From: Clostridia bacterium
GTDB taxonomy: Bacteria > Bacillota > Clostridia > Oscillospirales > Acutalibacteraceae
DNA length: 8,149 nt
Assembly (NCBI GenBank): GCA_017454565.1
Contig: JAFTCS010000222.1
Coordinates: 1 to 8,149 of the forward strand
Reading direction: 5' to 3'
The notes below the pieces were generated by a model. The model searched no databases. It was given only the letters and a program-made list of their open reading frames with translations, and was not told the DNA's origin. Positions 1 through 5,550 of the stretch are shown piece after piece. Within the stretch, counting starts at the first letter, position 1, and every line of letters begins with the position of its first letter. A program made the position numbers and the translations under genes.

Positions 1-1252
1 CAAGGGTTTCAAGAGCTTCCACTCCTGCTTTCAGCAGAGACGGTGAGTTTTCAAGTGTTGTCTTGCTCTTCTTGTTCACAAAGAGCGAAACATCATAGTC
101 CGGCTGCTGAGCAAAGAAGGCTATCTTTTCGGGTATCTCGGTAAGCTTTACCGTTCTCTGCTGCAGAATGGACGCAAGCTTTATGCTGTCGTACTGCATA
201 TCGCCAAGAGCCTTTTTGAAATACGGCTCGGCAACTGCTGCAAATTCCTCAACCGTCATTGCCTTGATGTACTCGCTGTTGAACCAGTCAAGCTTGTCAT
301 AGTCAAATACAGCCGGCGACTTGCTGATGCCGTCAATGGAGAAGTTCTCCGCCAGCTCGGCAAGTGTGAACATCTCCTTATTATCCTTTGGCGCCCAGCC
401 TAAGAGAGCTATATAATTGATGATCGCTTCCGGCAGATAGCCCGCTGCCACCAGATCCTCGAAGCTTGTGGCGCCGTGACGCTTTGAAAGCTTTGATATG
501 GTACCGTCATCGTTTTTGCCCATGATAAGCGGAAGGTGTATGTAGGTAGGAATTTCCCAGCCAAAGGCTTTATAGAGCAGGTTGTATTTAGGTGTTGAAG
601 AAAGGTACTCACTGCCGCGTACAACGTGGGTTATGTTCATGGTGTGGTCGTCTATTACATTTGCAAAGTTGTATGTGGGGAAGCCGTCAGCCTTTATGAG
701 TATCTGATCCTGAAGCTCACTGTTATCCACGGTGATGGAGCCATATACGGCATCCTCAAAGGTGGTGGAGCCTTCAAGCGGCATCTTCTGTCTGATAACA
801 TAGGGCATGCCGGCCGCAAGATTCTTTTCTACCTCTTCCTTCGGAAGATCGCGGCAATGTCTGTCGTAGCCCGCACCGGGTTCGTCGGAATTCTCGCGCA
901 GCATGTCGAGCCTCTCCTTTGTGCAGAAGCAATAGTATGCCTGATCCATCTCAATGAGCTTTTTGGCGTATGGCAGGTACATATCCCTTCTCTCGCTCTG
1001 CACATACGGGCCGTATTCTCCGCCGATGTCCGGACCCTCATCATGGATAAGTCCGGCTCTTTTCAGAGTATTATAGATTATATCCACAGCACCCTCTACC
1101 TGACGCTCCTGATCGGTGTCCTCTATACGCAGCACAAAGGTGCCGCCGAGCGACTTTGCCACCAGATACTCATAAAGCGCAGTACGCAGGTTGCCAACGT
1201 GCATAAAGCCCGTCGGACTGGGTGCGAATCTTGTTCTTACAGTTTTTGACAT
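1..1252 (-). CDS. gltX: Glutamyl-tRNA synthetase, 3' end beyond window
   Basis: The enzyme joins glutamate to tRNA(Glu) using ATP in the cytoplasm. I translated the minus strand from the ATG at 1252-1250; the frame stays open for 417 codons to the window edge. The class I signature is visible as PSPTGFMHVGN (residues 11-21, the HIGH-box region), followed by LRIEDTD at 41-47. A zinc-site-like set of cysteines is present (CFC at 108-110 and YDRHC ending at C133). The KMSKS loop appears as KLSKR at 254-258. The family is usually about 480-490 residues, so roughly the last 70 residues of the anticodon-binding domain are missing. A purine-rich site (AAAGGATGGA) lies just upstream of the start. The gene has its own promoter and is divergent from the SseB-family gene. 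The sequence does not show whether the enzyme is discriminating or also charges tRNA(Gln), as is common in Firmicutes with GatCAB. Identification is firm. Confidence 0.96.
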   Translation of the reverse strand, partial: MSKTVRTRFAPSPTGFMHVGNLRTALYEYLVAKSLGGTFVLRIEDTDQERQVEGAVDIIYNTLKRAGLIHDEGPDIGGEYGPYVQSERRDMYLPYAKKLIEMDQAYYCFCTKERLDMLRENSDEPGAGYDRHCRDLPKEEVEKNLAAGMPYVIRQKMPLEGSTTFEDAVYGSITVDNSELQDQILIKADGFPTYNFANVIDDHTMNITHVVRGSEYLSSTPKYNLLYKAFGWEIPTYIHLPLIMGKNDDGTISKLSKRHGATSFEDLVAAGYLPEAIINYIALLGWAPKDNKEMFTLAELAENFSIDGISKSPAVFDYDKLDWFNSEYIKAMTVEEFAAVAEPYFKKALGDMQYDSIKLASILQQRTVKLTEIPEKIAFFAQQPDYDVSLFVNKKSKTTLENSPSLLKAGVEALETL

Positions 1253-1270
1253 ATTGATCCATCCTTTTTC

Positions 1271-1295
1271 ATGGGATGCCGCAGCAGTATCCCAT
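1271..1295 (-). promoter_or_regulatory. Inverted repeat in the gltX leader
   Basis: ATGGGAT (1271-1277) and ATCCCAT (1289-1295) form a perfect 7-bp inverted repeat with an 11-base loop. It lies in the predicted gltX 5' untranslated region, directly before the ribosome binding site. It could be an RNA hairpin affecting translation or a protein operator. No T-tract follows, so it is not a standard terminator. The leader is far too short for a T-box. Its function is unknown. Confidence 0.4.
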
Positions 1296-1320
1296 ATAAT
1301 TTGCGTTTTCCTATCCTATT

Positions 1321-1348
1321 ATTATATCAAATTTTACAGGATATGCAA
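1321..1348 (-). promoter_or_regulatory. Sigma-A-type promoter for gltX
   Basis: Read on the minus strand, a -35 box TTGCAT (1348-1343) is followed by a 16-base spacer and a perfect -10 box TATAAT (1326-1321). Transcription would start near 1314, giving a leader of about 60 bases that includes the inverted repeat at 1271-1295. The position upstream of gltX fits. Confidence 0.7.
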
Positions 1349-1402
1349 CAACAAAATTCAGAAATAAAAAGTCTCAAAATATTTTTACATCACAAAACAA
1401 TA

Positions 1403-1431
1403 TTGACAAATATTTTACTGAATAATATAAT
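1403..1431 (+). promoter_or_regulatory. Consensus sigma-A promoter for the SseB-family gene
   Basis: TTGACA (1403-1408), a 17-base spacer and TATAAT (1426-1431) match the vegetative consensus at all 12 positions. The predicted start near 1438 leaves a leader of about 38 bases containing the G-rich site GGGGG (1462-1466), 9 bases before the ATG. This should be a strong constitutive promoter unless it is repressed. Confidence 0.85.
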
Positions 1432-1475
1432 ATTGTTATGAATATTTTACTACAACGGAACGGGGGCTTTGCTCT

Positions 1476-2639
1476 ATGAACAATATACAGGAGCTGATAA
1501 AGCAGTTCGCAAAAACGCAGAACAAGGAATTCATGCAGAAGATCATCGAAGAGCTTAAAAAAAAGGACAAGCTCTGGATCGCTTATTCCACCATTACAAG
1601 GAACCATTATGTTGAGTATTTCAACGGCATACCTACTGCATACATTTTTTCGGAGCTGCAGTTCTGCGAGGCATTTGCCGCCTATCTTCAGACCAAAAAA
1701 ATAATCATACGCCCTCTCGAAAGCGACAGCCGCACCCGTGTGCCAATGTTCAGCGACTTTTTCCGCAACGGGATAGAGCAGGTCATAATCGACAACGGTC
1801 AGACGTTCATTGTAATAGACCTGCTTGACATTATCAAGCGTCCGGACTTTTCTTCTATTCCCGAAGCTGAGCGTCCTCTGCTGAACCCCTCCATGATGAA
1901 GTGCGCAAACATTTTCTTCCAGTGCATGAACATGGACGAGCCTAACCCCAACGCAGAAAACAACCTTATGCGTGAGATATTCAACGCAAGATATCTCCTG
2001 CCCATCGTTTTCGGTGATACCGCGCCAAAGGGTCTTACACTGCGCCCGATCTCGGTAGGCGGTGCAGCTATAAAATTGGCGGTGATCCGCCGTTCCGACG
2101 GAAAGTGTTACATTCCGGTGTTCACCGATTGGGTAGAGCTTGGCAAATACGACCGTGAAAAGATATGCTGCGGTAATATCGTTACCTTCAGCGATATAGA
2201 GACCTTCTGCGTCAACGGCGAATTTGTTTCCATAAACCCGCTGGGCTTCAACATGCTGCTTGACAAAACTACGGTCGAGACCATACGCAAGCGCTTTGAC
2301 ACCCCCGAAGAGAAGAAAAAGACCGATCAGATGGGTTTCTTCCCCATCAACGACCCACCCGCACCCATGATGATGAAGCTGCAGGAGTGCTTTGACAGGG
2401 TACAGGGCATAAACAATGCTTATCTTAAAGGAATGCGCCGCGAAGGAAAGAGCAGCTATCTGGTCATTGTTGACTTTACCGGCACGAACACCGCAGTTTT
2501 CCAGAATATAGCCCAGCAGGTAGGGCCTCTCACGGGAGGAATGCCGTTGAATTTCGTAGCCTACAACAGCGATATCGGCAGGGCGGCCTGCGAAAACGCA
2601 GCACCGTTCTACCAGCGCATTAAAATGAAAAACAGCTAA
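1476..2639 (+). CDS. SseB-family protein
   Basis: This is a 387-residue soluble protein with no signal peptide or membrane segment. The middle third carries an SseB-type domain: LLPIVF at 174-179, YIPVFTDWVELGKY at 212-225, then INPLGFNMLLDK at 253-264. The C-terminal part (about 296-387, including SSYLVIVDFTG at 326-336) resembles the SseB C-terminal domain. The N-terminal 130 residues (KDKLWIAYSTI, IFSELQFCEAF, NGIEQVIIDNG) echo the same pattern weakly and may be a degenerate extra SseB-like repeat; this is inference. SseB was named for enhanced serine sensitivity in E. coli, and the family's biochemical role remains unclear, so no function is assigned. The start follows a G-rich site and a perfect promoter. 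The gene appears monocistronic, with transcription probably ending at the hairpin at 2887-2922, beyond the repeat element. Confidence 0.82.
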   Translation: MNNIQELIKQFAKTQNKEFMQKIIEELKKKDKLWIAYSTITRNHYVEYFNGIPTAYIFSELQFCEAFAAYLQTKKIIIRPLESDSRTRVPMFSDFFRNGIEQVIIDNGQTFIVIDLLDIIKRPDFSSIPEAERPLLNPSMMKCANIFFQCMNMDEPNPNAENNLMREIFNARYLLPIVFGDTAPKGLTLRPISVGGAAIKLAVIRRSDGKCYIPVFTDWVELGKYDREKICCGNIVTFSDIETFCVNGEFVSINPLGFNMLLDKTTVETIRKRFDTPEEKKKTDQMGFFPINDPPAPMMMKLQECFDRVQGINNAYLKGMRREGKSSYLVIVDFTGTNTAVFQNIAQQVGPLTGGMPLNFVAYNSDIGRAACENAAPFYQRIKMKNS

Positions 2640-2663
2640 ACAATAATGTTTCTCTCAAATAAG

Positions 2664-2872
2664 CCTGAATCCGTGAAACTCAAATAGAAAAATAGCCGAA
2701 AACAGGATAAACAGAGCATTACAATTAAAAGATTTATTCTTTGAGTATCACCCAATGGGTGCATTTTCGCCGACTTTCGGCGGCGGGTTACTTTATTTTC
2801 AAACCGTTAGCAGGGGGAGGTCTCGCCGACCGAAAACGCTGTTTATCCTTTTCAGCATTTCACGGATTCAGG
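2664..2872. mobile_element. MITE-like element with 15-bp terminal inverted repeats
   Basis: CCTGAATCCGTGAAA (2664-2678) is the exact reverse complement of TTTCACGGATTCAGG (2858-2872). A second inner pair is also perfect: AGGATAAACAG (2704-2714) against CTGTTTATCCT (2839-2849). Inside are small hairpins, CACCC-AAT-GGGTG near 2750 and CGCCG-ACTTT-CGGCG near 2770. No transposase or credible gene lies within, so the element would be non-autonomous. No convincing target-site duplication is visible. Its right-hand 43 bp (2830-2872) recur at 3921-3963 with three differences, which shows it belongs to a dispersed family. A structured intergenic repeat of REP or BIME type is the main alternative to a transposon derivative. 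Confidence 0.6.
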
Positions 2873-2886
2873 TATAAAGACAACAC

Positions 2887-2922
2887 AAAAGGCACGGCAC
2901 CCGGATGGGAGCTGTGCCTTTT
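2887..2922. terminator. Bidirectional intrinsic terminator between the SseB-family gene and upp
   Basis: AAAAGGCAC (2887-2895) pairs perfectly with GTGCCTTTT (2914-2922). The stem continues through GGC/GCT (one G-T wobble) and CCC/GGG around a GGAT loop, with one A-A mismatch. The A and T ends give a T-tract on both strands, so it can stop both the SseB-family transcript and the converging upp transcript. From here to the upp stop (2923-3057) I see no further supportable feature. Confidence 0.85.
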
Positions 2923-3057
2923 ATTGCAATCCAACTTAATAAGTGCATTAAATGTCAAAGCTCTGATCCTGCCTGCCGACCCGATTGATACTTCTGCAGT
3001 GTCTCGGCCACAACCGAACAACTCCACACTCCTGAGTATTGTACGGCTGCACAGACA

Positions 3058-3690
3058 TTATGCCTTTGTGCCGAATATCCTGTCGCCTGCGTCACCAAGA
3101 CCGGGACAGATATAGGCATCGTTATTCAGGCAGCGGTCAAGTGAACCGACATAGAGCGTAACATCCGGATGGGCTTCGGTAAATGTCTTAACACCCTCCG
3201 GGGCAGCGATTATGCACATGCACTTTATGCTCTTGCCGCCGCGTTTCTTTATCTCGGTAACGGCGTCGGTAAGCGAACCGCCTGTGGCAAGCATCGGGTC
3301 AACAACAATGATAAGTCTCTCCTCGATCGCATCCGGAAGATTGCAGTAATATGCCGTCGGCTTATGGGTCTTTTCGTCACGGCGCATACCTATGTGACCT
3401 ATCTTTGCAGTAGGCACAAGAGCCAGTATGCCGCCGACCATGCCGAGCCCCGCCCTGAGAATAGGCACGACTGCCGGCTTTTTTCCGCCCAGCACAGGCT
3501 GGATGGTTTTTTCTATGGGGGTATTTACCTCTATATCCATGGTGTTCAGATCGCTGAGCGCCTCGTAGCCCATCAGCATTGCGATCTCCTCCACCAGCTT
3601 GCGGAACTCAAGCGTACCCGTATTCACGTCGCGCAGCTTGGTGATCTTATGCCTTATCAGCGGATGTGTCATATAAACCACATTTGCCAT
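3058..3690 (-). CDS. upp: Uracil phosphoribosyltransferase
   Basis: The enzyme converts uracil and PRPP to UMP and pyrophosphate in pyrimidine salvage, in the cytosol. From the chosen start the protein is 210 residues, close to the family norm of about 208. Family hallmarks are the N-terminal HPLIRHKIT, the central VPILRAGLGMVGG, the PRPP-binding loop VVDPMLATGGSL (about 128-139), and the C-terminal uracil-binding region YICPGLGDAGDRIFGT. The start at 3690 (MANVVYMTHP) is preferred over an in-frame ATG three codons upstream (3699), because AAAGGA sits 8 bases before 3690 but overlaps the upstream ATG. A consensus promoter lies about 50 bases upstream, so upp is probably transcribed independently of the M23/M50 operon on the same strand. 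The bidirectional hairpin at 2887-2922 ends it. Identification is firm. Confidence 0.97.
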   Translation of the reverse strand: MANVVYMTHPLIRHKITKLRDVNTGTLEFRKLVEEIAMLMGYEALSDLNTMDIEVNTPIEKTIQPVLGGKKPAVVPILRAGLGMVGGILALVPTAKIGHIGMRRDEKTHKPTAYYCNLPDAIEERLIIVVDPMLATGGSLTDAVTEIKKRGGKSIKCMCIIAAPEGVKTFTEAHPDVTLYVGSLDRCLNNDAYICPGLGDAGDRIFGTKA

Positions 3691-3698
3691 TTTTATCA

Positions 3699-3704
3699 TC
3701 CTTT
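3699..3704 (-). promoter_or_regulatory. Ribosome binding site deciding the upp start
   Basis: AAAGGA on the minus strand lies 8 bases before the ATG at 3690-3688. It shares a base with the alternative ATG at 3699-3697, which therefore has no room for ribosome binding. This supports the shorter 210-residue product. Confidence 0.75.
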
Positions 3705-3736
3705 CTGTTTCTATTCTGCCGCAATTTCTTAATTAT

Positions 3737-3764
3737 ATTATAAACCATTGAGAGAGTTTGTCAA
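3737..3764 (-). promoter_or_regulatory. Sigma-A-type promoter for upp
   Basis: On the minus strand TTGACA (3764-3759), a 16-base spacer and TATAAT (3742-3737) match the vegetative consensus hexamers exactly. Transcription should start near 3730, giving a leader of about 40 bases. There is no room for a long pyrimidine-sensing attenuator such as a PyrR leader. Confidence 0.85.
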
Positions 3765-3833
3765 TAAAAGCGCAAAAGAAAGCAGGGCAACCGCATAAAG
3801 ATATAGTCATTTTTTGCTTTTAAGAGTTTCTGC

Positions 3834-3845
3834 CGCCGGCCGGCG
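3834..3845. repeat. 12-bp perfect GC palindrome
   Basis: CGCCGGCCGGCG is fully self-complementary. It sits eight bases before the GC-rich R1 repeat and may be the edge of that element. It lies about 70 bases upstream of the upp -35 box and downstream of the M50 gene. It has no T-tract on either side, so it is not an intrinsic terminator. Confidence 0.5.
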
Positions 3846-3852
3846 TGACACT

Positions 3853-3919
3853 GGGTCTCGCCTGTCGGCTCGGTCGGCGCTTCTGCTGCGCAGAGGTCTC
3901 CACCGGAGACCCGCGCCCC
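3853..3919. repeat. R1 intergenic repeat, copy A
   Basis: This 67-bp GC-rich unit begins GGGTCTCGCCTGTCGGCTCG and recurs at 8001-8070 and 8092-8149. Over the 58 bases shared with the last copy I count three differences. It can form two tight hairpins: TCTGC-TGC-GCAGA, and GGTCTCC-ACC-GGAGACC (about 3895-3911). Its first seven bases, GGGTCTC, can also pair with GAGACCC at 3906-3912. It contains no plausible gene. It lies between the M50 gene and upp, and abuts the R2 module. Confidence 0.8.
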
Positions 3920-3920
3920 A

Positions 3921-3963
3921 CCGAAAACGCTGTTTATCATTTTCAGAGTTTCACGGATTCAGG
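3921..3963. repeat. R2 intergenic repeat, matching the right end of the MITE-like element
   Basis: This 43-bp unit starts CCGAAAACGCTGTTTATC and ends TTTCACGGATTCAGG. It matches 2830-2872 at 40 of 43 positions in the same orientation. Here it follows R1 after one base. No matching left inverted terminus was found upstream in the gap, so this may be a solo end, a rearranged copy or a modular unit. Confidence 0.75.
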
Positions 3964-3997
3964 CTAAACTGAAACCGACTGCGAGTTCCCTACACAG

Positions 3998-4594
3998 CTA
4001 TCTGCGCAGAGTCTCGGCTATAAGCCATACGGACGCAAGCAGCAGAGTAAAATTATATCTCGTCTGAAACAGTATAAGGAACCCCCACAGCGCCATCGGA
4101 AACAGGAATACAAGGGACACGGCCATAATGATCCTATCGGCTTTTCCCGGAGAAAAACGTTTTTCCAGCAGCAGCGAAAGCGCCTGTCCGCCGTCCAGAC
4201 TGTATACCGGCAATGAATTGAACAGCCCGAGCGTCAGGTGTGCCTGTGAAAACACCAAAAGCTCCTGTCCGCCCAGACACGAATACACGGAATACGCTAT
4301 TGCCGCTGAAATGAAGTTCACGCTCACGCCGGCAAGTATTACCACAAGCTCCTGAGACGCCTTTCTCAGGGCTTTTTTATTGTCGATTATGGCAACGTCG
4401 AAAAGGGTGAGCTTTATGGTATCCGGCGCGGCATGGAAGTGTGCAAGAGCCGCAAGATGTCCTGTTTCGTGCATGAGCGCGGCTAAAAAGCAAAGCACCA
4501 CCAGACACGAACGGTCAAGTATCATCACTGCCGTCATTATGCACACCAGCGGATAGCTCACCACAAGAGTGAACCTGCCCAACGGCAGCCTCAT
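3998..4594 (-). CDS. M50 site-2 protease, SpoIVFB-like
   Basis: This is a 198-residue polytopic membrane metalloprotease. The zinc motif HETGH (42-46) lies in a membrane helix with E43 as the predicted catalytic base. The second motif, FNSLPVYSLDGG (125-136), supplies D134 as the third ligand. These positions closely match H43-E44-H47 and D137 as I recall them for B. subtilis SpoIVFB, which cleaves pro-sigma-K in the mother cell. Unlike that roughly 288-residue protein, this one stops soon after the last membrane helix and lacks the C-terminal CBS domain. Its ATG overlaps the TGA of the upstream M23 gene (ATGA at 4594-4591), so translation is probably coupled and the two products likely act together. 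The SpoIVFB assignment rests on motif spacing plus the neighbour. Another regulated intramembrane protease of the M50 family remains possible, and the substrate is not shown here. Confidence 0.83.
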   Translation of the reverse strand: MRLPLGRFTLVVSYPLVCIMTAVMILDRSCLVVLCFLAALMHETGHLAALAHFHAAPDTIKLTLFDVAIIDNKKALRKASQELVVILAGVSVNFISAAIAYSVYSCLGGQELLVFSQAHLTLGLFNSLPVYSLDGGQALSLLLEKRFSPGKADRIIMAVSLVFLFPMALWGFLILFQTRYNFTLLLASVWLIAETLRR

Positions 4595-5328
4595 TTGTAA
4601 CTGTCCCCTAAAAGCGCAGACGGATCCGCATTTTTATCGTCGCGGATAAGCTCCAGATGCAGATGGCACCCGTCTGCGTCTCCGGTAGACCCCACAAGCG
4701 CAATAGGGCTGCCTGCCTTTACGTTTTCGCCCTTGCTGACCAGAAGCTTTTCGCAGTGGGCATACAGGGTCTTGCTGCCGTCCTGATGCGCCAGCACAAT
4801 ATAATTCCCGTATGACGGGTCGTTCTCTGCAACGGTGACCTCGCCGTCAAACACCGCCATGATCTCGCTGCTTCTGTCAGCAGCAATGTCTACCCCCTTA
4901 TGAAACTGCTGTTCACCGTTGTATTCGCGCTGACCATAGGGTGAGGTTATTGTTCCCTTAGCAAGCGGCAGAGCCGGAGTGGTGCTCCCGTCTGAGCCGC
5001 TGTCGGGTGTTGCAAGGCTGGTCTCGGTAATGCTTGCTTCGTCACGGAACACGGTGTTCCGGTTCTTTCCCTCAGTAAACACGGAACTGTTGAACCGGTC
5101 AAAATACCAGCTTGCCGTTGACGCATAAAATCCGCCGCCGACAGCTCTTGCGGCAAAGGCAAAGCCCACCAACAGCAGGCATAATATCACCCTTGTGATT
5201 GTCAGAAGCTGACCTCTTGCAAATGACGGCTTTTTAACGTGCGGAAACTCTTCATCGGTAAGGTCACTTTCACTCTGAAACTCATCTTCAAAAAGGTCAT
5301 CGTCAGAAGACATATATTGCTTTCTCAT
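4591..5328 (-). CDS. Membrane-anchored M23/LytM-domain protein, SpoIVFA-like
   Basis: This is a 245-residue protein with an acidic cytoplasmic N-terminus (DDDLFEDEFQSE, 9-20), one membrane segment (about 41-60), a linker, and an M23 domain (about 123-240). All expected M23 zinc and catalytic residues are present: HKGVD (H143, D147), YAHC (H191) and HLH (H222, H224). The topology and operon partner resemble SpoIVFA, which binds and inhibits SpoIVFB until cleaved by SpoIVB. Here the M23 site looks intact, so it may bind zinc or cut peptidoglycan. GGGAGG (5337-5342) lies 8 bases before the ATG. I see no convincing sigma-A promoter in the 222-base gap upstream; TTGACA near 5408 lacks a well-spaced -10. 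A sporulation sigma factor is possible but not shown. A generic cell-wall M23 endopeptidase is the main alternative. Confidence 0.8.
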   Translation of the reverse strand: MRKQYMSSDDDLFEDEFQSESDLTDEEFPHVKKPSFARGQLLTITRVILCLLLVGFAFAARAVGGGFYASTASWYFDRFNSSVFTEGKNRNTVFRDEASITETSLATPDSGSDGSTTPALPLAKGTITSPYGQREYNGEQQFHKGVDIAADRSSEIMAVFDGEVTVAENDPSYGNYIVLAHQDGSKTLYAHCEKLLVSKGENVKAGSPIALVGSTGDADGCHLHLELIRDDKNADPSALLGDSYK

Positions 5329-5489
5329 GCTTTCATCCTCCCTGCACTGTTCCTTAATAGATATGCAAAGGATTTTATTATGATACGGATATCCTCAGCC
5401 TTTATATGTCAAAATGTAAGATTCCATATAGAAATAATCATACATTTTGCTGCAATAGAATATTAATTGTTTATTGTTTATATTTACTG

Positions 5490-5518
5490 TTGCTAATTCT
5501 GACATAAAATGATATAAT
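5490..5518 (+). promoter_or_regulatory. Sigma-A-type promoter for the HD-GYP gene
   Basis: TTGCTA (5490-5495), a 17-base spacer and a perfect TATAAT (5513-5518) give a likely start near 5525. The leader is about 25 bases and contains AAAGG (5536-5540), 10 bases before the ATG. The surrounding DNA is AT-rich. Confidence 0.72.
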
Positions 5519-5550
5519 TACCATGTAGATTTATTAAAGGCGGACCGTTT

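Noticed and set aside
626..1249. Plus-strand 207-codon open frame antisense to gltX
   Set aside because: gltX on the opposite strand has intact motifs throughout, and this frame resembles no family I recognise.
2947..3058. A 36-codon minus-strand frame whose ATG overlaps the upp stop (TAATG)
   Set aside because: The overlap hints at coupling, but the peptide has no recognisable features, is short and is rich in Arg and Gln as expected by chance. There is no supporting evidence.
2741..3115. Plus-strand 124-codon open frame
   Set aside because: It runs through the repeat element, through the terminator hairpin and into the antisense of upp. It starts with no good ribosome binding site.
3853..3963. 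R1/R2 region as a terminator for the M23/M50 operon
   Set aside because: The hairpins are present, but no T-tract follows any of them on the minus strand, so intrinsic termination cannot be supported.
5387..5413. TTGACA near 5408-5413 (minus) and the GGATATCC palindrome as a promoter or operator for the M23 gene
   Set aside because: No -10 hexamer occurs at 16-18 bases from the TTGACA. The 8-bp palindrome is too short to claim as an operator, and no sigma-E-like boxes with correct spacing were convincing.
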